Assembly: GCA_002803225.1 (NCBI GenBank)
Contig: NXFV01000753.1
Span: 40,911 to 104,910, forward strand
Direction of reading: 5' to 3'
DNA: 64,000 nt
Source of the DNA: Gamarada debralockiae
Taxonomy: Eukaryota > Ascomycota > Leotiomycetes > Helotiales > Hyphodiscaceae
This document shows positions 1-9,664 of this stretch, in pieces. The notes under the pieces were generated by a model that made no database searches, had not been told where the DNA came from, and saw only the letters and a list, made by a program, of their open reading frames with translations. Both the position numbers and the translations under genes were made by a program. How positions within the stretch are numbered: the first letter of the stretch is position 1; every line of letters starts with the position of its first letter.

Positions 1-94
1 CTCAATAGTAAATAAGTGTCGAGTCTGACCTGATAATAAGCTAAGTATCCTTTTCTTCCCTACTGATTCCCTACCGTATTAGTACCGATTCACC

Positions 95-1240
95 TTGGAT
101 TCGCTCTTAGGCAAGCCTCGTTTCGCTATTGTCTCTTTATGTTACCACTCTCTCCTTCTCCCAAAGATGCTACCAAACCTTGATTTCCTCGACATTGTCA
201 CGGTCGCGAACGGCCCCTTCGTCTTCTGCCGCCCGTGTGGGACTATCGTCGTCGCTAACGCGCACCCGGCAAAGCATCACTCGCCTCTCCATTGCGCGCA
301 GCACCTCTTAAACTGCCACCTCAATGACTTCCACGACCCTCCTCCCCCGCGCCAGCTCCCTGAGCTCGTCCAGGCCCGACCCGGGCTCGCCGAGGCACTG
401 CTAAATAGCCGGTCTCAACTGTCGTGTCCCCTGCCTACGAATAGCCCGATCTTCGAGGGGTTAAAAGTCTTGGACGCGCTCGAGTGCACGCTCTGCCCTG
501 GGCCGGGCTACTATCAAGTGTTTAGCGAAGATACAATGAGAAAGCACCTATCGACAGCACATGAGAAGGGCAAGTTTCGAGAGGTGCGGTACCGGCTCGT
601 CCAAGTTCAGACCTGATTTACTCGTCGCTTAGGCGTCTATAGGATCTTTTGGGCTATCCAAGTAGGAGTCAGAAGATGCCCTGTACTCCCCTGCCCTCCT
701 TCGAAGCCGGCGCGAGCCATTCCCAACCCGCACGCGGAACGGCACCTAATCGGGACCCAGTCGAAGGACGATACGAGCCCGTATCTCGAGCAAACGGCTT
801 GGCTACATACGTTCCGACAGCGCCCGTACTAGCACGCGCTCCGCCAGATAACCTATCTCCCGCGACAAGGCAGCCCCCTACAGCTCCGCGACGAACAGGA
901 CACGAATAGCGAGCTACTCGAGACCTCCTTTTCCGCCGAGTCGGAAGACATTCTCGGGATTATCCTTGCCTCTCAGCAGCAGCTCTTTGAGAGGTGCGAG
1001 GCTACTTTTCACTCGACGCCATATGTGTTTCGGCATTGGCTTAAGTCCCAGCACGAGCATAAGCTATACCACGACGCATTTAGCTGGCTACAGAATCCTC
1101 GGTTTATTAGTCGGTATCTTAGCCACTGGAAACGTCTTTTGTGTAGCCTCTTCCGGGCACGCCAGCTTAGTGAGGAGCTTGAAGACCAGATATTCAGGCC
1201 GAGGGCGATGTTGATCCGAAGAAAGATTCCATTCATTACC
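95..1240 (+). pseudogene. OrsD-like (DUF3505) protein remnant
   Basis: Two separated pieces in the same frame read as an OrsD/DUF3505-type protein. The first piece (to 616) has a CxxC cluster near residue 45, the segment LSCPLPTNSPIFEGLKVLD, and then CTLC followed by H..H, as in the zinc-binding N-terminus of this family. After a stop at 616 the reading resumes near 913 with an alpha-helical stretch containing FRHWLKSQHEHK and FISRYLSHWKRLLCSLFRA, the usual helical region that follows. Both ends are incomplete: there is no ATG in a plausible place and the C-terminal half is missing. The match stops abruptly at about 1200-1240, where an unrelated transporter fragment on the other strand begins. 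GC content looks higher than in neighbouring DNA. Family knowledge: such proteins are numerous in ascomycetes and often behave as dispersed, decaying copies. The assignment rests on remembered family motifs. Confidence 0.55.
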
Positions 1241-1640
1241 ATCACCCAAGTAACATTTGGGAAGAAGAAAACTTGGATCATGTGTTTAACACAGCGGTGG
1301 GATTCTGCACAGTCTGGCTTATTGACAAATGCCTGGGGTCCGCTGGCGAATGTACGCGGCGCGAAGTTGACTGTATCCATGGTGCGGGGCGAGTGGATTG
1401 TCATTTGTCTTTCAAAAGTTGCTTGTTCGGCGTCAGCTATATCCAAGGGAGCAAGCTTGTCGCTTGGATGATTCGTCAGTGATTGGTAGGCGACGAGTGG
1501 ACGCTCAAACTTGGACTCCGGCATGAAGAAGGTCATAATGAGAATGAGAGCCGAGAACCCAGCGAACATGTAGTACCAGGCCCGCCATCCAACCGAGGCT
1601 GCAATATAGGACGAGAGAATGATTAGAGCTGCGGAGATGC
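1200..1640 (-). pseudogene. MFS transporter fragment
   Basis: The minus strand encodes a piece of a major facilitator transporter. The segment GWRAWYYMFAGFSALILI is followed by FFMPESKFERPL, the end of the first six-helix half, then a hydrophilic central loop and the start of the next helix (WVMVMNGIFLRINIALG). The copy starts inside a helix and ends inside another, so at most about 150 of the roughly 500 residues expected are present. Both borders are sharp: upstream it abuts the C-terminus of a dehydrogenase remnant, downstream the OrsD-like remnant. A stretch this short cannot be a working transporter. Substrate is unknown. Confidence 0.6.
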
Positions 1641-2604
1641 ATATCAGTGGGGAAGATATTGCCAAAAGTCGTGGCCAAGACCTTCACGGCGAAGATGTGA
1701 GTCGCCATAGGTCTGGTTAATGCGATATCCAGCCTTCTTCTCTCCAATCTTCGCATCGTCAACCGTGCCCAGAAGAAGGGTGACTACTTTGCCAATTTTT
1801 TGTTGACGATAGGAGAGAGACCGCCAAGGTATGGACCGTCGGGTTTATGGCATCGAGCACATATACAAGGTCTTCAGCAGTGATGGCTTGAATTCGTGAC
1901 TTGATGTCTTCGTTGCTGGCATGCCGATCAATGACGTGGGTAGCGCCGTAGGACTTGAGCTTTTCGGCGTTCCCTATCCCTGCAACTGCAATGACATTCC
2001 CAATACCAGCCAATGAGGCAAACTGAATATCCATTTTGCCGCAGTTGGAGCCACCACCGATAATGTCTATACTTTGGGAGGCGCAGTCGAATGCTTTAGC
2101 CTCATCGGTATCAAAGGGGGGCGGCATGCCGTGCCCAGAGGGGTGGAACAATGCCACGAATGATGCAATACCACATACAGGCAAGGTGACTACTTCGTCA
2201 TCGGAGATACCAATTGGGACACGCCCTGTCACCCTGGAGTCCAGAAGAGCATACTCTTGCAGGCCAGCAGTATCAGGCGAGAACCTCGTTTGGCCGAAGA
2301 CTTGTCCCCCAACTTGAAGTCTTTGACCTCCGATCCAAGAGAAGTGGCTGTGCAAACCACCTCAAGGCTGAGGATCTCGGGAAGCTTAGAGACGAAGATT
2401 CCGCGATCGCGAATCTTCTGGTCATGGGGGTTTACTGACAGGGATATCAGCCTCGTTCAAGCAGAGATAGGATGCGACTATACTTACGTCCGACGGTGAT
2501 TATCTTAACGAGAACCTGGTTCTCATCGGGTTAGGAACGGGGCGGGTAGTTTTAATGACCGGCCTGCCGATTTCAGCAACGATAAGAGCGTTTTGGGTAG
2601 CCAT
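1641..2604 (-). pseudogene. Medium-chain (zinc-type) dehydrogenase/enoyl reductase remnant
   Basis: The start MATQNALIVAEIGRPV at 2604, a GT-AG-like intron near 2440-2490, the stretch DQKIRDRGIF, and SGISDDE / GGGSNCGKMDIQFASLAG with a later GATHVIDRHAS are hallmarks of the NAD(P)-binding MDR superfamily. The C-terminal part (KVVTLLLGTVDDAKIGEKKA, then DFWQYLP) is recognisable near 1650-1790. The reading frame breaks at least three times: after PVPNP near 2540, before the substrate-binding core near 2330, and before the C-terminal part near 1790. Family members run about 340-360 residues, and most of that length is recognisable here, but broken. The gene is therefore dead. Related enzymes often serve secondary-metabolite or detoxification pathways, but which one cannot be told. 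Confidence 0.7.
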
Positions 2605-3342
2605 GGTGTCTATTTGGAAAATCCTTGCAGTCGATTAAGTGTTTGAACTTTCAATTCCAAGATGGGACGTCGGTGGTAAATGTATACCTTTCCAAACTGA
2701 TTTCCAATCACCCTTCCTGTCTAGCCTCCAATTGGCTGAAGCACGCAATGGTATAAAGATTGTCCATCTTTTGTGTGACCAATTCTGATTGCTCGATCCG
2801 TGTACTAATGCTGGTTGCAGACAGTGAATGAAGGATGCCCAAGGCTGTTATTACCATATAATATTCTGAAGCAATGCTCAGGAGCTTCTTGAAGCATACA
2901 CACGTCATGCAAAAATGATCGCGCTCGACGTCAATGATTGATTCCTCGTTCAAATGACAACGTCGCAACTAGCGACCTCCGATGCTCCCACAGTATCAAA
3001 CTCTCCGGGCCAGCTACAAGCTTATATACCAACAAAATCAGGAGTCCGTTGCTAATAGCTTTATACTTAGTGGGGATGAAGACGGTGAGGTACAATGTGA
3101 AGAGCGCCGGTATCAGAACACGCCAATTTTTCGCGTGCATGCAAGGCTGGGCAAGAAATCCCCGACAGAGGCTAGTTTGTATAAATCTCAGCCTTCCTAA
3201 AAGAAAAGCAGTCACGAATACTTGCATATTACCTAAGGTACTTGTCTGAAATTCTAATAAATCTACAGAGTGGATCAACTTTCAGTCACCCTTATCTTCA
3301 GACTTTTGCCTCAAAGTTACCCAGAAATCCCAAATCGTCCGA
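2605..3342. other. Intergenic, no supported gene
   Basis: Only overlapping short frames occur on both strands (for example 2931-3278 minus and 2938-3249 plus). None shows a recognised motif or a consistent splice structure. Treated as spacer between two pseudogenes. Confidence 0.5.
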
Positions 3343-4558
3343 ATGGCCTCCTGCCGCGACCTTTCTACTCTTCTGGCGACACCAATCAGCGATCCCATTC
3401 CTGAAGACGCCCTCAAAGAGATCATCGCCACATACCCCTTCATCCCAATTCCCCACGTCCTCAACCTCAGGCCATTTCCCACTCAAACTCATCCTCGTTC
3501 GGGAGCGCTCTCTCATCTCCCTGCCACATCTTTGGCCCCATTGCAAGATACCTACAACATAAGAACAATTTTCGACCTCCGCAACCAATCAGAACGGGTA
3601 TCGTCTCCCTCACTGAGAACCCCTGTATCAAAACGATTTCGACCCCAAGCGGAGTGGATGCCGCGATCCGTGCCAAGCCATCGGGATAAAGTCATTGGAG
3701 GATCAATATTCCTACTGCGGATTTCGTCGAAAACCAAGGGAACGACTGATATGTAAAGATGTACAGTGCTGTGCTAGAGACGCATAGGGGGCCTTACAAA
3801 GCCGTTTTTGAGACTCGCAGGGATGGAGACGGAGGTATGTTTTTTCACTGTACTGGTTCGTCAGATTATTTCACCCCTTTTTGCTGCCCCACATTACCCC
3901 TGTCAGGAATATTGCCTGAAATATCAGTATGTTGCCTGAAGAGCTGAGGCATACGGAACCCGAACTCGGGGGTCGAGGAGCCATCGGAAACCGATAGCTA
4001 GAGTCAAGCTATAGTTATATTGGATGCATTGAGCTCTGTAGGAGTGCAAGAATGAAGTTAAGTTCATCTGGAGCATCACTTCCCCGAAGCTCATATACTA
4101 GCGTCCACGTGACCCTTTGCACCCGCCAACCCTATATTTCTGACAACCCCGCCCCCTTTTCTGTCTTCACGTGACTTGATATACTTTGCTGATTCTCGTC
4201 CGAATGCAGCCGGCAAAGACCGCACCGGCATACTCTCTGCTCTATCCCTTCTTGAAGCGCCAGACCATGTAATAGCTCAAGGCTACGCACTCACGTATTG
4301 GCACGGAGCCCTTCCGAGACATCTTGTTGGGGAAACTATTGGAGCAGATGGAAGAGGATGGAAAGGGGCTAGGGCTGGATACCCCTGGAATGGGAGAAAT
4401 GTGTTCGGTGAGGGGTCCAACTATTTTGCCGTTCTTAAAGTCTATGGATGATAGATGGGGTGGCGATGGGAATGGAGTGAAGGGATACTTGACTTAGGAG
4501 CTGGGTCTAAGAGAGGAGGATCTGGCAAAGATCAGAGAGAAGCTCACAGCTGGGAAGA
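3343..4558 (+). pseudogene. Tyrosine/dual-specificity phosphatase (Y_phosphatase3-like), broken
   Basis: The N-terminus (residues 1-85) ends in YNIRTIFDLRNQSER, typical of fungal tyrosine phosphatases of the Y_phosphatase3/Siw14-like type. The frame then shifts and passes two in-frame stops before VKMYSAVLETHRGPYKAVFE. The catalytic loop is split. HCT is encoded just before 3856 and AGKDRTG just after 4209. Splicing from the GT at 3856 to the AG at 4209 would restore HCTAGKDRTG exactly, so a 354-nt intron interrupts the P-loop. This is long compared with the other introns here. Downstream, a second frameshift near 4300 is needed to continue into EPFRDILLGKLLEQMEEDG, and a further TAG interrupts the tail. 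Several independent lesions argue for a pseudogene. The ancestral enzyme would have dephosphorylated a phosphotyrosine or phosphoinositide-like substrate. Confidence 0.72.
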
Positions 4559-5817
4559 CATAGATATTTGGAACAGCGATAGAGCTTCAGGCGGTCTTAT
4601 GAGTTAGAGTAAATGATAGATAATGTTTTTTGGCTATTTACTTGACTCTTCTACTTTTCCTGGAGGCTCTATACTCTGAACTCTGAGCGTTGTTTTCGTG
4701 GTCAGGAAGGGTGCTACTCAAGAACAGACGAATACCATACCGTTTGATTTGATCTGAGATTTTCTATATGTTCTACCCAAGAAAGTTAGGGGCTGAGGCT
4801 TTGAACGCATTGGATAGATGGAAAGTGATTGCAAAGAAACAGGTTTGACATCGCTAACCAGAAACCGTAATAGTAGCTGATATGTTTGATAGATTCATGA
4901 TGCCTATAGTTTGCTGACTTGCGGAGGAGGGCTTAAGTCATCTATACTAACTCCTCTCGTCCGTTCCAATTTTCCATTTGTTCCTGCTCAACGCAAGCGA
5001 TTGCGTGGAAAGACTTTGGGGTAAAACTGGTTGGTAATTGTAGCTTGAGCAATTGAAGTGCAATCTTCGGAGAAAATGAAACCTAGACTTTATGAATATA
5101 ATAGTCGTCACAATTCCGCCAATTCTTTAAGGCTCTCGTAGCAGACTTTTTATCGTAACATATTACTCTTACTTTGAAGTCTTTTTGAACAGACTTGGTG
5201 TTTGCGCTTTTCTTCTGTTTTATATTAAATTAAATACCAATACACCACAGAGTTCTAGTCTTTAGTTTCATCGTGTTACTATGTTCACGACAAATTTCAA
5301 AAACCTATACTCTACGACACATTCACTTCGCAACTGTCAGGTGTCAACTGTTGTTCAGGTATCAACCCTTTGCTGACAAAGTACTTAAGCATCCCTTCTC
5401 TCCCTCACAACAACCTTCACTCCCCCTATATAGACTTATAACAAAGCGGCCAAACAACCTTCACATCAAAGAAATTCAAAGAGTAAGTCTCGCCCTCCAC
5501 CCTCCCCTCGCGTAATTGGCGAGCCCTAACGGCCCGACCTAGACTCCGAGTTGCAGCGGCCGCACCAGAGCCGCAATGAATCTGCTATTGAATTGTTTAT
5601 GGAATTGATGCCGTCGGAGTCATCGTTCGACAATTACGCACAAAGCTTTTGCAAAAATCAAGCTTGCAAAGCTTGCAAACTTCCTCCTCCAAACTTTCAT
5701 CCAACTCGACGAAACATCAAGTCAATCCACTCCTCAGAAAGTCTTCTTCTCACAAGACGGATTGATATCTTCGAGTCATTGAAAGGAATCTCTCAAATCG
5801 TCATATCTTGAAGACCA
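4559..5817. other. Intergenic / 5' flank of the 5.8-7.9 kb gene pair
   Basis: No coding region with a recognised motif. The part from about 5200 on is AT-rich and includes pyrimidine- and CAA-rich stretches (about 5330-5480) like fungal promoters. A GTAAGT at 5484 could be a donor for a 5'UTR intron. Open frames at 5273-5515 and 5551-5811 lack a convincing ATG and family motifs. Confidence 0.4.
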
Positions 5818-6206
5818 ATGGGAGCCACCCAAGAATCTCCCATAAGAGTGGCCTTCAACGAAGTCATCGCAAGAGATCTCTCAAGTAAGCCTCCTCTCCA
5901 TAACCTGCTCTATACAAACTCTTGTATCAGATTGTCCTTTACACTCGTTCCTGTTCATATGGGTGTCTCAAGCAAAACAGGCTGCTAACATGAACTGTGC
6001 GAAGACAGATATTGACGCCTTCTTTGCCATCTTCGACAGTATTCCAGCCTCCCACGAGATTCGCAACATACCTTCCGGTAAGTTCTCAATATACAGCTAT
6101 TTCTTCATGCCTCTGATCCAAGAATTGCAGTTGTCTAGCAATTCCTGACCATACCTTCATAGGCAACCTGATCCGGCCAAATCGCCAAAATGAGCGACAA
6201 TCCTAG
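5818..6206 (+). CDS. Spliced upstream ORF, 85 aa, overlapping the next start codon
   Basis: An ATG at 5818 opens a frame of three exons (5818-5884, 5931-6077, 6163-6206). Both introns are canonical: GTAAGC..CAG, 46 nt, and GTAAGT..TAG, 85 nt with a CTGAC branch-like site 15-20 nt before the AG. Joined, they give 258 nt ending in TAG at 6204-6206. This overlaps the ATG of the 555-residue gene (6190) by 17 nt in another frame. The middle exon encodes TDIDAFFAIFDSIPASHEI. No family is recognised. It may be a translated upstream ORF that restrains the downstream protein. It may instead be the true N-terminus of that protein if a one-base assembly error lies near 6165-6190, or simply a spliced leader. 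The quality of the splice sites makes the introns credible; the coding role is uncertain. Confidence 0.4.
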
Positions 6207-7857
6207 CGGAATCAAAGAGCCTCTGTTCTCTATGACGGTGCTCGACGACAAAATCCAAATCAAGCTCAACAATCCAAAATTGAGCAAGCTCGAACGCATG
6301 GAGATTGCACAGAAGACACAAAAGGCACAAAAAATCCTATACAGATCTGGCGAAATCATGCCGGAGGAGCTTGAGGCTGCTGGTCTCAGGGCTATGGGCT
6401 CCAAGCCGTACATGATGCTGTCACAGGCTGGTGCAGAGTACAAGGAGGCCCCATTCGCCAGATACGTCTCTCCAGCAGAGATGAAACTGTGGGGACTTTG
6501 GGAGAAGCTTGTTCAACTATTTAAACAAGTGAACCACAAGGAGTTTGGCGAGTTCTTGGATAAAGTTCAGACCAAGGAACAAAAGGGCCGCATGGGTGGG
6601 GCTAATGATACGACTGTGACCACCCAACCAGGATGCCAAGTGGGTGGCGTTGGGCCCTGCAAGGTAGCACGCACCAACGAAGAGCAGGTCCGGTTGTTCA
6701 ATGAGCGAGTGGCAATTATAGTCCACAAGATCATTGAACGAGCGTTTCCTGAAATGGTGGATCCAGAAGACGTTTACATGCACCAGTGGGCGGTCGAAGG
6801 ATCAGTAACAGCCGGTCACAACTCAAACACGCACTTCTCTTCCATACAAGTCAACCGTTCGCGTCCAGACCAGTGCCAGGAATCAGCTTTGAAGCGCAAG
6901 GGAGGCTTCCACCCAGACGCAAACGACGATCCCAGGCTCGTCACTGTTGTCCTATTTATGGAGAATCTCCCGGAGGGTTTCTATCCTGGAAGATTCACCA
7001 TCGCCAGCACCGAGATGACCTGCTCAGCTGCACGTTTTGGAGCACTCGTCTTCAAAGCAAAGCATCCGCATTGTGGAACTGGCGCTGGAGCCTACGCCGA
7101 TGACCTACCACCGGATTCTCCCTTCCGATACCAGGCGCCATCGCACCTCGAATTCCCGGATCTGCCCGAGGATCTCTACCCCAAGATGAGAACCAACATC
7201 ATCGCCTACCCACGAAACAATGCCATGCGGGCGAGACCACGGGAGTTGAATCCAGACCTCCTCGACGAAGTCAAGTCAAAGGCAGTTTCAGGATCCTACC
7301 GCAATTACCGAACCCTACAAATGCGAATTTGGTGCAAGATGAACAGAGACACAATACCCAAGGATCCAAACACATTGCGGGAGTGGTATTCTTGGAAGAA
7401 CGAAGCTGGAGAAACGGAGTACACTGAGGATTGGATAGTTGATGCCTGCATAAACCCTTCCGCGGAGCATGCCAAAAAATGGAAGGATCTACTACAGGCG
7501 GCGCTTGATTCTGGATGCGGAAGCAAGGTACCCGGCCAAGAGCTCACAGCAGGTGCCATGAGAAGGCATGATGCCGATAGGCGACGCGAAGAGGGCTTGG
7601 AGCGAGTCCAGTGTGACTACCTTGAAGGCACCGACAACCAGTGCAAGAAACGCTTCTACCAGGACAACGGTAGGGAAGGAGTCACACGATGCACTGCTCA
7701 TCCCTCCTCGGACAGATATCCTCGCAAGGTTGAGGAAGCTGGCGAGGATGTTGAAGCTGCTGAAAATCATGAGAAAGGGGATGCTTCTGAGGATTGGGGA
7801 GATAATATGGAAGTGGATGACTATGAAAATGGAGAAGAATTTGTGGAAGTGGAGTAA
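6190..7857 (+). CDS. Candidate 2-oxoglutarate/Fe(II) oxygenase-like protein, 555 aa
   Basis: Single-exon gene. I do not recognise a named family, but the centre looks like a double-stranded beta-helix oxygenase. FHPDAND places His241-x-Asp243, followed by a hydrophobic strand (LVTVVLFMENLPEGF) and then FGALVFKAKHPHCGTGAG, with His292/His294 as the possible distal iron ligand. Arg residues downstream could bind 2-oxoglutarate. The order resembles JBP/TET-like and prolyl-hydroxylase-like enzymes. This is inference from motif spacing. The N-terminal 180 residues are charged and helical. The C-terminus has a Cys-containing segment (VQCDYLEGTDNQCKKRF..C) and a very acidic tail (about residues 510-555). 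No signal peptide or membrane segment is seen, so a cytosolic or nuclear role is likely. A spliced upstream ORF overlaps its start. Confidence 0.75.
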   Translation: MSDNPSGIKEPLFSMTVLDDKIQIKLNNPKLSKLERMEIAQKTQKAQKILYRSGEIMPEELEAAGLRAMGSKPYMMLSQAGAEYKEAPFARYVSPAEMKLWGLWEKLVQLFKQVNHKEFGEFLDKVQTKEQKGRMGGANDTTVTTQPGCQVGGVGPCKVARTNEEQVRLFNERVAIIVHKIIERAFPEMVDPEDVYMHQWAVEGSVTAGHNSNTHFSSIQVNRSRPDQCQESALKRKGGFHPDANDDPRLVTVVLFMENLPEGFYPGRFTIASTEMTCSAARFGALVFKAKHPHCGTGAGAYADDLPPDSPFRYQAPSHLEFPDLPEDLYPKMRTNIIAYPRNNAMRARPRELNPDLLDEVKSKAVSGSYRNYRTLQMRIWCKMNRDTIPKDPNTLREWYSWKNEAGETEYTEDWIVDACINPSAEHAKKWKDLLQAALDSGCGSKVPGQELTAGAMRRHDADRRREEGLERVQCDYLEGTDNQCKKRFYQDNGREGVTRCTAHPSSDRYPRKVEEAGEDVEAAENHEKGDASEDWGDNMEVDDYENGEEFVEVE

Positions 7858-9664
7858 AGCAGCAATGGGCATGTGGAGGGTGGTTGGACATCTGTACAGT
7901 CCTTGAAAGAATTGAACCACCGGATTATTGCAGCAACGCCAGACTTGAATCGTTCTAACAGTTTGAACAATCATCTGCGGTGTTGCTAACACCACTTGGC
8001 ATATTTGTCTTTCGTTGTTCTCGCTTTCGTTGTCTCCATGTTTTCAAGAATAAAGAAAGCTAGGAACTTTGTTTCCCGGCTGAAGCATATTTTGACTCCG
8101 TCTCTCGCCACTGATGGGGTCAATGAAGCCATAACTCTGTTTGTTCAGTTGTGAAAGGGGAATGGTAACTGGTGTGAGAGACTGTTCGTACTAGGAAGGA
8201 CAGTTCAGTAATGTTGAAAGGTTCGAAAGAGGAAGGAACTGGCTCCGACCCCTGAATCGAGCTAAACTTGGAGTTCTAGAAATCTGTTTCGAACTTTCAC
8301 TGCATAAAAAATTGAACTTTGTTTGCTAAACATATCAACTAAACGCCGGTCCTCGCATGTTCCCGGGTGGTGAAGATGACCTTTCAAGAAGCTGTCCGAT
8401 CAGTGTCTCACTTTCCCAAAGATATCAAAGACAAGCTTGATAAGTCGTCGATCTGTCGATCACAGGCACCCACAAGGTCGGCCAATTAAGTTCCGAACCA
8501 TTGGAAACCAAAATGAAAGCCGCCGAGACAGGTTGAATCTTCGCCCTATTTTGAAGAACTTCAAGATATACCCAAATATATAAATTTTCCCCCTTTTAAA
8601 ATAAATTTTTTTTTTTTTTTTTTTTTTTGACAAGGTACGAGGAGAGGGGCTCTAGGTGGCCGATATTGGCACCTGCGCAAAACCAAAGGCCTTGTTTCAG
8701 CAATAGCAAAACTTCCACAAATTTGGATTAAATTTGCTAAATCTTGATTTGAGGGCTCTAAAGAAGCCATACTGTCTTCTAACCAATTTGAGCCTGAAAG
8801 TAGGGCTAGGCGTATGCCAATACTGGCCGCTTATTTCCCTGAGGATTCGGGCTTTCTTCCACGTGGGAACTCACGGCCCAAAGTCATGGAGCTGAAACAC
8901 AGTTGGTGCTATTCAGCGCCGGGCAAAAGCGCCACCTAGCGGCGCACTTACTTGGAAGAGAAGGAGGCCTGTATTGAGCCTCTCGTCAGAGGCATTGACC
9001 TGGCCCTTGCCCCTTTTGACTGCATTCTCTCCGTTCTGCGATGCAAAGTTGTAATTGGTTGCGCTCCTTAAAGTCGTTGTAGTGGTGTACCTTTTTTCCC
9101 CTAGCAAGACGCCACAAGTCTTGTTGGTCTTCCAAAGTTCCTGAGTGGTGGAAGTTTCTCCTGAGCGCGCCTGGGAACAAGCGATATTTGGAATTCATCT
9201 TTCTCTTTGCAAGGATATTTATTTCGGAACCCACGAAGAGAGATCTCCCCAGACCATCGAATGATGTTCATCTCAAGCATCCTGTCCGCATATCAATCAA
9301 TTTATAACTCCCTTGCGGGCGTTCGCTTTTCATTTCCGCTCTTAGCCAACGGGCTGAACCAGCATGCCCTCTCACAGGAACCCACACGACAAACCCTCGT
9401 CCATTTTAACTTTATTGCAATATGCCTGCAAACGGACCAGGGTCAACTCCTCGGCATCGCGCGAATTGCAATTCGGTTAAGCTTCCAGTGGGCCGATTTT
9501 TGCTTTCGGGGACCAGTTGACAACCCCTCCCTCATCCCTGCTGCCATGCCTTTTTCGTTTGCATTTGTTGTACGAGTCAAGCTTGTGTGCATTGACGACG
9601 AGTATATGTACCTGAGCTTTCTAGAATTTCTTCTTTTCCTCTGATGTCTCTGTTTTCAGCCACC
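7858..9664. other. Intergenic 1.8 kb
   Basis: No gene recognised. Short frames on the minus strand near 8913-9234 and on the plus strand at 9207-9644 lack motifs. The plus frame reaches the start region of the receptor gene and is probably its leader. A 23-nt poly-T tract lies at 8606-8628. Confidence 0.5.
8606..8628. repeat. Poly-T tract, 23 nt
   Basis: An uninterrupted run of 23 T residues, preceded by an AT-rich stretch. It is a simple mononucleotide repeat. On the minus strand it would be a poly-A run, which could mark the 3' end of an old retrotransposed copy, but no target duplication was identified. Confidence 0.9.

Noticed and set aside
1009..2604. Active secondary-metabolite cluster
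   Set aside because: Both genes are broken and no synthase gene is in the window.
2931..3278. Hydrophobic minus-strand ORF of 115 codons
   Set aside because: An equally long plus-strand frame overlaps it and neither has a motif; likely chance.
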